NCBI RefSeq assembly: GCF_003466125.1
Contig: NZ_QSOC01000007.1
Location: 57,207 to 121,206, forward strand
DNA: 64,000 nucleotides
Reading direction: 5' to 3'
Source: Collinsella sp. TM10-22
GTDB lineage: Bacteria > Actinomycetota > Coriobacteriia > Coriobacteriales > Coriobacteriaceae
In this document: piece by piece, positions 45,655-54,931 of the stretch
How the letters are laid out: every line of letters starts with the position of its first letter
How positions within the stretch are numbered: position 1 is the stretch's first letter
Made by a program: the position numbers and the translations under genes
The notes under the pieces: generated by a model
Seen by the model: only the letters and a program-made list of their open reading frames with translations
The model's database searches: none
Told to the model about the DNA's origin: nothing

Positions 45655-46431
45655 TTGACGCAGCAGTTTACGATTTCCGTATCCCGACCGGATGGGACGC
45701 CCATCCCCGTCGTCGTTACCAAAAAGCGCGTCAAGAACTTCAACCTACGCGTCACATCGAGCGGCGAGGTCCACGCCAGCGCACCGATCGGCGCCAGCCG
45801 CGAGCGTATCGAAGCGTTTGTGAAGCGCAACAGCGCCTGGATTATCAGCCGACTTGTCCAGCGCGAGCAACGTCAGGCGACGGCGCGAGAGCCGCGCAGT
45901 CCCTCGTCCATCATTGCGCTTTGGGGCAAGCCCATCACGGTACAGGACGCGCTCGATCATAACTTTGCATCACCCGCACCGCGGCCCAAGCAGGCCACCT
46001 TCGCAAGTTTTATGGGTACCGACGAATCGAACGAAGGCCCACAGGCCAAGCGGTGCGCAATCCTCGACGGCCTAACGTCCGACGAGCTCCAAACCCACAT
46101 CGACCAGCTCTATACGTCCGAGGTCACCGCAGCGTTGCGCGATATTGTGCACGCATACGAAATCGCAATGGGCGTCGCCGTCTCCCGCGCCTCCGTGCGC
46201 AGTATGAAGACGCGCTGGGGCTCCTGCACGCCCAAATCCGGCGCCATTCGCATCGCGCGCGAGCTCGCCGCCTACCCTGTCGAATGCCTCGACATGGTTG
46301 TTGCCCACGAGCTCGTCCATCTACTCGAGCCGAGCCACAACCAGCGGTTCCACACCCTGCTCGACACGTACTGCCCCAACAATAGAGCCCTGTCGCAGCG
46401 GCTCAAGCAGCCACCCATAGAGACGTATTAG
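45655..46431 (+). CDS. YgjP-like metallopeptidase (M48 superfamily)
   Basis: 258 residues. The zinc motif is VVAHELVHLLEPSHNQRF near the C-terminus, preceded by MKTRWGSCTPKSGAIRIARELAAYP (seen as RWGSCTPKSG), both typical of the YgjP/DUF45 family. N-terminal VVTKKRVKNFNLRVTSSGEV is also family-typical. There is an insertion of about 40 residues around 110-150. The TTG at 45655 has AAGGA 6 bases upstream; an ATG at 45622 has no RBS. Function of the family is unknown. Confidence 0.83.
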   Translation: MTQQFTISVSRPDGTPIPVVVTKKRVKNFNLRVTSSGEVHASAPIGASRERIEAFVKRNSAWIISRLVQREQRQATAREPRSPSSIIALWGKPITVQDALDHNFASPAPRPKQATFASFMGTDESNEGPQAKRCAILDGLTSDELQTHIDQLYTSEVTAALRDIVHAYEIAMGVAVSRASVRSMKTRWGSCTPKSGAIRIARELAAYPVECLDMVVAHELVHLLEPSHNQRFHTLLDTYCPNNRALSQRLKQPPIETY

Positions 46432-46437
46432 AACCGG

Positions 46438-46923
46438 TTAGCGCACGCGCTCGATCTCGACGCCGCAGCTTGCCAGAGGCAGGCCAACAGGAGCCCACGG
46501 CTTATCGAGCTTGATGCGCACACCAAGCAGCAGGGGGTAACGACGTAGCAGCATCTGGGCTGTCCCCTCGGCTGCCGCTTCGATGAGTTTAAACGTATGC
46601 TCGCGCAGATAGCCATCGACATCGTGGCACACCGAGCCATAGTCAATCGAGGCATCCAGGTTATCGTGCTCCCCCGCCGCGCGCAGGTCGGCATAGAGCA
46701 CCAGAGAAACGATGAACTTCTGACCCAGCGCGTTCTCCTCGGGATACACGCCATGGTTGGCAAAAACCTCAAGGCCGTCAATGACAATACGATCGGCATG
46801 GCGCAAATCGTCATAGCTCACGTGAGGCACCGCCGTTGCGGTGGATATTTCGCCCCTTCCACGGCGGGCGAGCTCGGCACCCTCAACCTTGGTTGCATTC
46901 TCGGGCAGTTTCTTGTTACTCAT
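46438..46923 (-). CDS. folB: Dihydroneopterin aldolase
   Basis: Folate pathway enzyme of 161 residues, with a 40-residue N-terminal extension before the domain starting IVIDGLEVFANHGVYPEENALGQKF. The catalytic Glu and Lys are in YPEEN and IKLDKPWAPVG. KLIEAAAEG is also conserved. AAGGAG precedes ATG 46923. Last of the folE-HD-folB group. Confidence 0.9.
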   Translation of the reverse strand: MSNKKLPENATKVEGAELARRGRGEISTATAVPHVSYDDLRHADRIVIDGLEVFANHGVYPEENALGQKFIVSLVLYADLRAAGEHDNLDASIDYGSVCHDVDGYLREHTFKLIEAAAEGTAQMLLRRYPLLLGVRIKLDKPWAPVGLPLASCGVEIERVR

Positions 46924-46966
46924 CGCGATCGTCTCCTTCGTTTAGAACCCCGACCGCGCAAACTAA

Positions 46967-47548
46967 CTACACGCGAATCGACAGGTTCTTTTTATCATCG
47001 CTCCAATTGCAAGCATTGCGCGCGGGGCATGCAAAGCAGGCACGCGACGCTTTGTCGGCTGCATAGAGCAGACGCTCAAGCGGTTGGCTGTTCACGCGCA
47101 ACTTTCGATGGCCCAAAATGGCCGTCTTAATGGCTGCGGTATCGGCCGGCTCAAACGCCACGTCACCGGGCATGCCGGCGAGTATTGCATCAGCGACGCG
47201 CTCGCTTGCAACATCATGGGATATACCCGATTCATACTGTTCATCTTTGCCGATATCGTGAAGAAGTGCCGTGGCGTAGATGACCTCGCGGTCAAATTCG
47301 AGCTGTTCCTCGAGATTCTTGATCCACATAATGCGAGCGACATCGAGAAGATGGTCAATACCGTGGCGGCAGAAGATGCGCCCCGATTCCAGCTGTGCAA
47401 TATTGCCCAGGTGCCGCCGGAACAGCCCGTTGGCACAAATGTAATCGATGCGAGGCATGGATCCAAAAGGGGCCAGGCCCGAAGCCATAAAGCCGCGACG
47501 CGACGTTCCCTCATCGGTCTTCGATGTAAAGTCGTTGACGACTCTCAT
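46967..47548 (-). CDS. HD-domain phosphohydrolase with C-terminal Cys cluster
   Basis: 193 residues. HD-superfamily ligands: FCRHGIDHLLDVARIM near 60, ALLHDIGKDEQYE near 95, and HDVASERVADAIL. C-terminal CFACPARNACNW has three Cys that could bind zinc or a cluster. It lies 2 bases after folE and 43 bases before folB, so it is probably a folate-operon member. It could hydrolyse dihydroneopterin triphosphate or another nucleotide; not established. Confidence 0.8.
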   Translation of the reverse strand: MRVVNDFTSKTDEGTSRRGFMASGLAPFGSMPRIDYICANGLFRRHLGNIAQLESGRIFCRHGIDHLLDVARIMWIKNLEEQLEFDREVIYATALLHDIGKDEQYESGISHDVASERVADAILAGMPGDVAFEPADTAAIKTAILGHRKLRVNSQPLERLLYAADKASRACFACPARNACNWSDDKKNLSIRV

Positions 47549-47550
47549 GG

Positions 47551-48108
47551 CTAGCGGCCCAGCATCCTAAAGAACCGCTCCTCGAGCGCGGGATCGGTCT
47601 CAAAGACGCCGCGGCGAGCGAGCGTCACGGTCTTGGTGCCAGGCTTTTGCACGCCGCGCATGGTCATGCACATATGCTCAGCTTCCATGAGCACAATCGC
47701 TCCCTGGGGAGCGAGATAATCCATGAGGGCATCGGCAACCTGCGCGCACAGCTGCTCCTGCAGCTGCAGACGGCGGGCGTAGACCTCAACCGTGCGAGCA
47801 AGCTTAGAAAGCCCAGCCACGCGACCGTTAGGGATATAGCCGATCGCAGCCTTGCCACAAAACGGCAGCAGATGGTGCTCGCACAGCGAGTAAAACGTGA
47901 TGTCGCGCTCGATAACCAAATCGTTCGAAGCGACGGCAAAAGTTTTGGACAGATGCTCCTCGGCACTCTGGTCCATACCGCCGGCAATCTCGCCATACAT
48001 ACGGGCAACGCGCGCCGGGGTCTCCAGCAGGCCCTCACGAGTTGGGTCCTCGCCTATGCCCTCAAGCAACAGCTTAATGGCGGCCTCGACTTTTTCCTGA
48101 TCGACCAT
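47551..48108 (-). CDS. folE: GTP cyclohydrolase I
   Basis: First enzyme of folate synthesis, converting GTP to dihydroneopterin triphosphate. 185 residues with [22 protein letters not shown], the zinc Cys/His in [20 protein letters not shown] and [12 protein letters not shown]. It follows nrdG after 66 bases in the same direction. Confidence 0.96.
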   Translation of the reverse strand: MVDQEKVEAAIKLLLEGIGEDPTREGLLETPARVARMYGEIAGGMDQSAEEHLSKTFAVASNDLVIERDITFYSLCEHHLLPFCGKAAIGYIPNGRVAGLSKLARTVEVYARRLQLQEQLCAQVADALMDYLAPQGAIVLMEAEHMCMTMRGVQKPGTKTVTLARRGVFETDPALEERFFRMLGR

Positions 48109-48174
48109 CTGGGCCTCACTTTTCCGATTTCACGTTCGCGCTATGGTACCACGCCCTCCGGCATCGACCACAAG

Positions 48175-48756
48175 CTACATAGTATGGGTCGAATAGACCG
48201 GATCATCACGCCAAAGTTCAACCGCATCACAAAGCGCAACGCCCTCGCGCTCAGCACGGGCACGCGTAGCGTTCATATCGATCACGCGCTGGTTGCTCGA
48301 ACCCCTAAAGCGCAATGAGATATCGTACAGATCCTGAACAAACGGGCCATCCACCAACATATCGAGGCAGGCAAGGATACGATCCGTTGCCTCGGTATGG
48401 TGGCGACCGCCCGGCATAAGCTCCTCGAGCACGTCGCCGGTAAAACACCAAATGGTCTTTCCTGACCCCGCAGGATAAGCGGCACGAACACGCTCAACAA
48501 ACTCAACGAGCCCCGCCTGATTCTCGGGCTCCATAGGCTCGCCGCCCAGAATCGTCAGGCCGTCAATAAAGGGATGATCGAGACTCTCGATAATCTTGTC
48601 CTCGACGGCACGATCGAACGGCTCGCCCGCGGCAAAGTCCCACGCGACGGAGTTAAAGCAATTCTTGCACCCACGACGGCACCCGCTCACAAACAGAGAA
48701 GTGCGGACGCCTTCCCCATCAGCAATGTCGAAATACTTAATGTTCGCATAGTTCAT
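48175..48756 (-). CDS. nrdG: Anaerobic ribonucleotide reductase activating protein
   Basis: Radical SAM protein of 193 residues that installs the glycyl radical in NrdD. The cluster motif is CRRGCKNC near residue 26, and GGEPMEPEN binds SAM. GGGAGAG precedes ATG 48756. nrdD lies upstream but 426 bases away, with two long palindromes between; the nearer one abuts this RBS and could affect translation. Confidence 0.93.
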   Translation of the reverse strand: MNYANIKYFDIADGEGVRTSLFVSGCRRGCKNCFNSVAWDFAAGEPFDRAVEDKIIESLDHPFIDGLTILGGEPMEPENQAGLVEFVERVRAAYPAGSGKTIWCFTGDVLEELMPGGRHHTEATDRILACLDMLVDGPFVQDLYDISLRFRGSSNQRVIDMNATRARAEREGVALCDAVELWRDDPVYSTHTM

Positions 48757-48771
48757 AGGTAACTCTCCCGG

Positions 48772-48855
48772 GAGGCCGGGACATATCATCCCGTCCTCAA
48801 ACATTCTCGGCCTGCGGCCTGCGAAACTGCGGGCGGGACGATATGTCCCGGCCTC
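48772..48855. repeat. Palindromic element upstream of nrdG
   Basis: Arms 48772-48796 and 48831-48855 match over 25 bases with two mismatches (start GAGGCCGGGACATATC). It directly precedes the nrdG RBS on the minus strand; CTCCCGGGAG at the junction is itself palindromic. Confidence 0.8.
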
Positions 48856-49033
48856 ATGCAAAGGGTAACTCAATGAACGAAGCGAACATCGAGCATAGGG
48901 TTCGAGGTCCAATAAAAACTGGGTTGCAGCTCAACCGTCATCGCAAGCAAAGCGTTGTTGCAAGTCAACTCATTTCCGCTAAGAACTTCGAGGGGTGAGC
49001 AGACCGCATGCTGCATCTCAGCTACATCAACTT

Positions 49034-49171
49034 GGCTGTCCCGTAGCGAGGCCCCGGACCTTTGCTCGATATGAGTTCCGCACGAACAGGAGGCGCCAGT
49101 GGCGCCTCCGTCGTGAGCCAGGACTGTCCGAAATAGCGAGTAAAGGTCCGGGGCCTCGCTACGGGACAGCC
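49034..49171. repeat. 138-bp nested palindrome downstream of nrdD
   Basis: Arms 49034-49068 and 49137-49171 match over 35 bases with one mismatch; the centre holds a second hairpin, GGAGGCGCC/GGCGCCTCC (about 49090-49111). It ends 11 bases past the nrdD stop. Size and near-perfect ends resemble a MITE-like element; no open reading frame is inside. Confidence 0.85.
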
Positions 49172-49182
49172 TGGGATGATTA

Positions 49183-51405
49183 TTAGAGATGCAGCACGCG
49201 GTCGCGGATCTCCTCGGTTCGACCCTGATTCCAGAACTGGGTACCGATGTAGCCGCACGTACGACGGGCGACGTTCATCTTCTCCTGGTCGCGGTTGCCG
49301 CAGCTGGGGCACTCCCACACCAGCTTGCCGTCATCCTCGACAATCTTGATCTCGCCATCGTAGCCGCACACCTGGCAGTAGTCGCTCTTGGTGTTGAGCT
49401 CGGCGTACATGATGTTGTCGTAGATGTACTGCATCACGCGGATGACAGCCTTGAGGTTGTCCTGCATGTTGGGAACCTCGACATAGGAGATGGCACCGCC
49501 CGGCGAAAGCTGCTGGAACATGCCCTCGAACTTGAGCTTGTCGAATGCGTCGATCTCCTCGGACACGTGGACGTGGTAACTGTTGGTGATGTAGCCCTTG
49601 TCCGTCACGCCTGGGATGATGCCAAAACGACGCTGTAGGCACTTGGCGAACTTGTAGGTCGTCGACTCAAGCGGGGTCCCGTACAGCGAGAAGTCAATAT
49701 CGCTTTCCGCCTTCCACTCGGCGCACTTGTCGTTCATGCGCTGCATGACGGCCATGGCAAAGGGCGTGCCCTCCTTCTCGGTGTGGCTGTGGCCCGTCAT
49801 GTACTTGACGCACTCATACAGGCCGGCATAGCCCAGGCTGATGGTGGAGTATCCGCCCACGAGCAGTTTGTCGATCGTCTCGCCCTTCTTCAGACGCGCC
49901 AGGGCGCCGTACTGCCAAAGAATCGGTGCGGCATCCGAAAGCGTACCCATCAGACGCTCATGACGGCACAGCAGGGCGCGATGGCACAGCTCAAGACGTT
50001 CGTCGAAGATCTTCCAGAACTTATCCATGTCCTGATGCGAGCTCAACGCGACATCGGGCAGGTTGATGGTCACAACGCCCTGGTTAAAGCGACCGTAGTA
50101 CTTGGGCTTGTTCGGGTCATAGTTAAGCGCGTTGGCCACGTTGTTAAATCCGTTACCGGAGCGGTCGGGCGTCAGGAAGCTGCGGCAACCCATGCAGGTA
50201 TAGCAGTCGCCGTTGCCCGCGGTCTCGCCCTTCGACAGCTTGAGCTCGCGCATCTTCTTCTCGGAGATGTAGTCGGGCACCATGCGCTTGGCGGTGCACT
50301 TCGCAGCCAGCTGAGTCAGGTAGAAGTACGGGGAATCCTCGTAAACGTTATCGTCCTCGAGCACGTAGATAAGCTTGGGGAACGCCGGAGTGATCCACAC
50401 GCCGGCCTCGTTCTTAACGCCCTCATAGCGCTGACGGAGCGTCTCCTCCACAATCATGGCAAGGTCGTGCTTCTCCTGCGCTGAACGAGCCTCGTTGAGA
50501 TACATGAAGACCGTCACGAACGGCGCCTGACCGTTGGTGGTCATAAGGGTCACGACCTGATACTGAATCGTCTGGACGCCGCGACGGATCTCGTCACGCA
50601 GACGGTCCTCAACAACCTCGCGAACCTTTTCGGGGGATGCGGAAACGCCGAGCTCCTCGAGCTCGCGGGTGACCTCGCCGCGAATCTTTTGACGGCTCAC
50701 CTCAACAAAGGGAGCGAGATGGGTCAGCGAGATGGACTGGCCGCCATACTGGGAGGATGCAACCTGGGCGATGATCTGTGTCGCGATGTTGCAGGCCGTC
50801 GAGAAGCTGTGCGGCTTCTCAATCAGCGTACCCGAGATAACAGTACCGTTCTGGAGCATATCCTCCAGGTTCACAAGGTCGCAGTTATGCATGTGCTGGG
50901 CAAAGTAGTCGGAATCGTGGAAGTGGATCAGGCCCTCATTGTGGGCATCCACGATCTCTTGGGGCAGCAGCACACGCTGAGTCAGATCCTTGGAGATCTC
51001 GCCGGCCATGTAGTCACGCTGGACGGAATTGACGGTCGGGTTCTTGTTGGAGTTCTCCTGCTTGACCTCTTCGTTGTTGCACTCGATGAGCGACAGAATC
51101 TTGTCATCGGTCGTGTTCTTCTGGCGCTTCAGGCTCTGAACATAGCGATAGATGATGTAGTGGCGGGCAACCTCGTAGCAGTCGAGACGCATGATCTCGT
51201 CCTCGACCAAATCCTGGATCTCCTCGACCGAAACGGTGTGTCCGGCATTCTCACATGCCTCGGCAACGTTTTGTGCCGCATAAACCACCTGACGGTCGGT
51301 TAGACGAGAGCTCTCCTCGACCTCCAAGTTTGCGGCGCGGATGGCATTGACGATCTTTTCGATGTCAAAGACGACCTCGGTGCCGCTGCGCTTGATGATC
51401 TTCAT
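49183..51405 (-). CDS. nrdD: Anaerobic ribonucleoside-triphosphate reductase
   Basis: Glycyl radical enzyme that makes dNTPs without oxygen. 740 residues: an N-terminal ATP-cone (IKRSGTEVVFDIEKIVNAI), catalytic barrel with HFHDSDYFAQHMHNCDLVNL and the reducing Cys region CYTCMGCRSFLTPD, a zinc site CQVCGYDG...CPSCG, and the C-terminal radical loop RRTCGYIGTQFWN with the Gly. ATG 51405 follows AAGAGG. A NrdR-like box lies in its promoter region. Confidence 0.96.
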   Translation of the reverse strand: MKIIKRSGTEVVFDIEKIVNAIRAANLEVEESSRLTDRQVVYAAQNVAEACENAGHTVSVEEIQDLVEDEIMRLDCYEVARHYIIYRYVQSLKRQKNTTDDKILSLIECNNEEVKQENSNKNPTVNSVQRDYMAGEISKDLTQRVLLPQEIVDAHNEGLIHFHDSDYFAQHMHNCDLVNLEDMLQNGTVISGTLIEKPHSFSTACNIATQIIAQVASSQYGGQSISLTHLAPFVEVSRQKIRGEVTRELEELGVSASPEKVREVVEDRLRDEIRRGVQTIQYQVVTLMTTNGQAPFVTVFMYLNEARSAQEKHDLAMIVEETLRQRYEGVKNEAGVWITPAFPKLIYVLEDDNVYEDSPYFYLTQLAAKCTAKRMVPDYISEKKMRELKLSKGETAGNGDCYTCMGCRSFLTPDRSGNGFNNVANALNYDPNKPKYYGRFNQGVVTINLPDVALSSHQDMDKFWKIFDERLELCHRALLCRHERLMGTLSDAAPILWQYGALARLKKGETIDKLLVGGYSTISLGYAGLYECVKYMTGHSHTEKEGTPFAMAVMQRMNDKCAEWKAESDIDFSLYGTPLESTTYKFAKCLQRRFGIIPGVTDKGYITNSYHVHVSEEIDAFDKLKFEGMFQQLSPGGAISYVEVPNMQDNLKAVIRVMQYIYDNIMYAELNTKSDYCQVCGYDGEIKIVEDDGKLVWECPSCGNRDQEKMNVARRTCGYIGTQFWNQGRTEEIRDRVLHL

Positions 51406-51662
51406 CCTCTTGCCTCTTTCGCGTCGTAGTCTCATTGCGCTTCAGAGCCAAACGATGCCCGGCAGGGCGTGCCCCTGTCTTGCGGCGCCGTCGCGCAATC
51501 TGTGTTCTCGATAAACCATATGCCTCCATGCGGACATGCCCAGGAGCCGATCAAGCGGCTCGGGGACACGTTCAAAAGAGGCAGTTAAGGCCTTCGTTCT
51601 CTGTCCGCCATCTATCATACGACAAAGACGCATCTATATCCTGTATTCTTTTTTTAGATCAA

Positions 51663-51678
51663 ACACAACATATAGTGT
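51663..51678 (-). promoter_or_regulatory. NrdR-like box over the nrdD promoter
   Basis: ACACAACATATAGTGT matches the known 16-base NrdR box pattern in all but one conserved position. On the minus strand TTGCTT (51692-51697) and TATGTT (51668-51673) are 18 bases apart, so the box covers the -10. A second box would be expected about 31-34 bases away; 51629-51644 is only half matched. Confidence 0.6.
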
Positions 51679-51879
51679 TTTAGCAGGTCAAAGCAATTGG
51701 TCATTTTGCAGACACATAAATTATGAGGGGCTCTTGGCAAGTCGGTAAAACGTTACCAACACGGCTACCTGCATGGCAGTTATAAAACCCCCTTAGTCAA
51801 GCCGCCGACAAATCCTACCAAAACCAAGCCGCTCACGCCAAAAGAATCCAAAAGATTATGCTTGACCAACATGTTGCGG

Positions 51880-51959
51880 TCGAATGCCGGCGGACGGAGT
51901 GACAGGACTGCAAACGCTCGGAAGACTGCAGCCCCGGCACCCCGTCCGCCGGCATTCGA
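51880..51959. repeat. 80-bp palindromic element
   Basis: Outer arms of about 19 bases (51880-51898 and 51941-51959, TCGAATGCCGGCGGACGG) are nearly perfect; an inner pair ACTGCA/TGCAG may add to it. It lies 11 bases past the stop of the membrane protein gene. Confidence 0.75.
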
Positions 51960-51970
51960 TAGACGAGGAA

Positions 51971-52441
51971 CTATTTCTTCTCTTCGCGAGCTGCCATGCG
52001 GCCGAGAGCCGCTGTAAAGGGATCGAGCAGCACGCCGGCGATAACCACAAAAGCCCACCCCTTTGTGACAAGACCTGCCCAACGCGCGAAGAACGTACGG
52101 CCTTCAATCGTTCCGAATCCTCCCCGGAAGGCAATCTCGCCAAAACCGATTACCATAAAAAGGAGCGTGGCACCGATGACCGTACCGGCGATCTTGTGTG
52201 ACGCACTCCCCCGCTCAAAACCAAAAAAGTCCAGGCACATACCAACCGTTTTGCCAAACAGCGGGAGTGCGCTCAGAACCTCGGCGATCACCGTGGCCAC
52301 GATGAGTTGTCCCCAAAAGCCCGTGGGGCTCGTCAGATCCAAGCCGGGCGCCCCTTCAATGATGGGGAGAAACGCGCAGAGCAATAGCGGGTTAAAGAAG
52401 CCGTTGAGAATACCGGTAACGCGGTTGACAGGTAACTTCAT
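51971..52441 (-). CDS. Predicted membrane protein with four helices
   Basis: 156 residues with hydrophobic segments near 10-28, 42-62, 80-102 and 125-145. GFFNPLLLCAFLPIIEG and SPTGFWGQLIVATVIAEVLSALPLFG are notable. ATG 52441 follows GAAAGG; longer readings have no RBS and high Arg/Ser content. Downstream of the MFS gene by 100 bases and in the same direction, so it may be the last gene of that operon. No family recognised. Confidence 0.6.
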   Translation of the reverse strand: MKLPVNRVTGILNGFFNPLLLCAFLPIIEGAPGLDLTSPTGFWGQLIVATVIAEVLSALPLFGKTVGMCLDFFGFERGSASHKIAGTVIGATLLFMVIGFGEIAFRGGFGTIEGRTFFARWAGLVTKGWAFVVIAGVLLDPFTAALGRMAAREEKK

Positions 52442-52541
52442 AGCCGTAAGCCTTTCAAAGTCATTGATAGAAAGAAGGCCGCCGGCATATGTCGGCGGCC
52501 CCGATAAAACATGATGTGCGGCAAAGCAACTACTCGAACGG

Positions 52542-53741
52542 CTACTCCGCCTCGCCGCCGGCCGCCATCTTCTCGGCCTCGGCAAGCTGGGCCGGGGTGA
52601 GTTTGCGATACTTGATGGCGCCAAAGACGACACAAGCCGCACAGACGATCATGCCGGCGATGAACTTCTGGTCAATCGTCGCACCAAACGGCGACGTCAC
52701 GGCCTCAAACACAATGGGAGACAGTGCCATGCCAAAGTTGATGCCGGCCATGCCAATGGCAAGGTTAAACGCACGTCCCTCGGGGGCAGAGTTGCCGGCG
52801 GCAAAATTGCCCTCCAGCGGCACGTAGGTCTCCTTGCCTAGCGCAACGACAAAGCCCGCAACGCACAGCACCATAAAGGCGGGCGCAACCAGCGTCAGGC
52901 CCAGGCCAACGAGCGTCACGCCCCACGCAATCGGCATAGCCAGGTTCTTAAACTTGGCAAACAGCGGACCGACCAAAAGACCAGCCGCAATACCGGCAAC
53001 GGTCATAACGGTAGAGGCAAGACCGGCCTCCACGGTACCGCCAAAGCCGCGACCCACAACAAGCAGCGAAACGTTGGAGCTGAAGAGCTGGAACGTGAGT
53101 ACGAACACAAAGCTCATGAGCGTGATAATCGCGACCTCTTTAGGCATATTGGCAAACACATTGACCTTGCGCTTGGGCTCAAGATGACCCTCGGGAAGAC
53201 AAACAGCCTCAATCACGATGAAAATGATCATGATGAAGTACGCCGCATAGCTATGAAACCATTCGGCGGAACCCAAAATACCGGACACCATGGTCCAGAT
53301 AATGCCGCCAAGAGCAACAAAGGTGGAGTAGATGCCCATGACAAACGAACGCTGCTTTCCGCCAAAGTAATCCGCGATAAGAGCGTCCGTTGAATTCTGC
53401 ACGGCACCGAGACCAAGGCCCATGACAGCAGAAGCCGCTAAGACTTGGCCGAGCGAGTCGTGGAACACCAGCACCGAGACGCCTGCCAGCATCACGATAA
53501 CGTGACCGACGAGCGTCGTCTTCTTCTTGGACACGCGCGAAGCGAGCTGGGAAGACACGAGCATGGCGGACAGCGCCATCATCAACGGGATGATGCCGAT
53601 AATCATCTGAACGGCAGCGATGTTCTCGTTGGGAAACGCCGCCGCGACAGAGGCCACGATGGGGACGGGCACCAACATGCCCATAATGCACATGGCGGCA
53701 GCATAAATGCCCACCAGGTACTTGATCTTGCTTTTATCCAT
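52542..53741 (-). CDS. MFS transporter
   Basis: 399 residues with about 12 membrane helices. The cytosolic loop after helix 2 reads LASRVSKKKTT, similar to the MFS signature, and GLGLGAVQNSTDALIADYFGGKQRS is characteristic. It is last in the thiolase-ACP-acyl kinase gene order, 74 bases past the kinase, so it may export the end product or import the substrate. Confidence 0.85.
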   Translation of the reverse strand: MDKSKIKYLVGIYAAAMCIMGMLVPVPIVASVAAAFPNENIAAVQMIIGIIPLMMALSAMLVSSQLASRVSKKKTTLVGHVIVMLAGVSVLVFHDSLGQVLAASAVMGLGLGAVQNSTDALIADYFGGKQRSFVMGIYSTFVALGGIIWTMVSGILGSAEWFHSYAAYFIMIIFIVIEAVCLPEGHLEPKRKVNVFANMPKEVAIITLMSFVFVLTFQLFSSNVSLLVVGRGFGGTVEAGLASTVMTVAGIAAGLLVGPLFAKFKNLAMPIAWGVTLVGLGLTLVAPAFMVLCVAGFVVALGKETYVPLEGNFAAGNSAPEGRAFNLAIGMAGINFGMALSPIVFEAVTSPFGATIDQKFIAGMIVCAACVVFGAIKYRKLTPAQLAEAEKMAAGGEAE

Positions 53742-53815
53742 GATCCATCCTTACACTTAAAGAAAAGGGTCGGAGCGGCCAGGCATCACCAGCGGCCGCC
53801 CCAAACACAGCACTA

Positions 53816-54928
53816 TTAGTCGTTGAATCCGGTGAACACGGGTTCTCCGCTGTACACGAGCGCTTCCTCGACACCATCGAGCACGCGGCAAGCGCCAGAC
53901 GCCATCGCCTCGAGCTCAAACTCGCCGGGATAAGCCGACACGGGGGCGATCCAAGAGCAGCATTCCTCAATCGAGGCAACGAGCTCCTTGCTGTGGACCA
54001 TGCCACCTCCGAGCAAGATGCCGTCGACGTCGCCCTTCAGCACACAGGCCATCTCGCCAATCCACTTGCAGATTTGGTAAACCATTGCATCCCAGGCGCG
54101 AGCTGCAGCCTTATCGCCCGCAGCGGCACGCTCGCACACCTCGATGGCATCGGAGGTACCCAAAAGATCGACAAAACCGCCGGTCTTCATGCAATGGGCA
54201 CGGGCGACATCAAGGCCGTGTTCCGCGGTGTACTTTGCGACCTCGATCGCGGGAACCGATCCGCAGCGCGTCGGTGCCATGGGGCCCTCGCCGCCGACGA
54301 TGTCGTTGCCGTCCACCATCTTGCCCTTAAGATGAGCCGAGATAGAGATGCCGCCGCCGATATGGCAAACGATGAAGTTGCACTCATCATAGGGGCAACC
54401 GAGCTTTGCCGCATGGCGGATGGCGGTCTCTTTGAGATTAAGGGCGTGCAGATGCACGTTTCGATACACGCCCTTAATGCCCGTCATACGTGCGAGGTCG
54501 CACAGCTCGTCAGTATCGGGAGGATTCACCACAAAGGCGGGCTTGCCACATTTCACGGCAAATTCGTAGGCAATCTGGGGTCCCAGCTGCGCCGGGTGTT
54601 GAATGCCATTTGCGCCAACGCGAGCATGCTCGAGCATGACCTCATTGATGGCATACGTACCACCGGGCAGCGAAAGCAAGCCACCGCCGCGACCGACAAA
54701 AGCATCAAAGACCTCGAGCTTTAGGCCCGCCTCCTCCAGTGCCCCGAGAATCAGATCGCAGCGATACGGCATCTGAGCCGAAACCCCGTCGAATTGGGCA
54801 AGGTCCTTCGCATCGTGCGCAACGTTCTTACTGAGCTTGCACTCATCGCCCTCAAAAACGCCCACCTTCGTGGAAGTGGAACCCGGGTTGATTACCAGGA
54901 TGCGCCAGGGAGTCTTTTTATCGGACAT
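53816..54928 (-). CDS. buk: Butyrate kinase-type acyl kinase
   Basis: Acetate/butyrate kinase superfamily, 370 residues; makes ATP and a short-chain acid from an acyl phosphate. N-terminal ILVINPGSTSTKVGVF, VGRGGGLLSLPGGTY, the signature CHIGGGISISAHLKGKMVDGNDIVGGEGPM (seen as HIGGGISISAH) and GILLGGGMVHS. Clearly butyrate rather than acetate kinase. Three bases after the acyltransferase, so coupled with it. Confidence 0.92.
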   Translation of the reverse strand: MSDKKTPWRILVINPGSTSTKVGVFEGDECKLSKNVAHDAKDLAQFDGVSAQMPYRCDLILGALEEAGLKLEVFDAFVGRGGGLLSLPGGTYAINEVMLEHARVGANGIQHPAQLGPQIAYEFAVKCGKPAFVVNPPDTDELCDLARMTGIKGVYRNVHLHALNLKETAIRHAAKLGCPYDECNFIVCHIGGGISISAHLKGKMVDGNDIVGGEGPMAPTRCGSVPAIEVAKYTAEHGLDVARAHCMKTGGFVDLLGTSDAIEVCERAAAGDKAAARAWDAMVYQICKWIGEMACVLKGDVDGILLGGGMVHSKELVASIEECCSWIAPVSAYPGEFELEAMASGACRVLDGVEEALVYSGEPVFTGFND

Positions 54929-54931
54929 ACC

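Larger units (their letters stand above)
51406..51970. other. Region between nrdD and membrane protein gene
   Basis: 565 bases without a gene. It holds a T-rich probable nrdD promoter area with a NrdR-like box (51663-51678) and a palindromic element (51880-51959). I see no RNA gene or small reading frame that is convincing. Confidence 0.6.
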
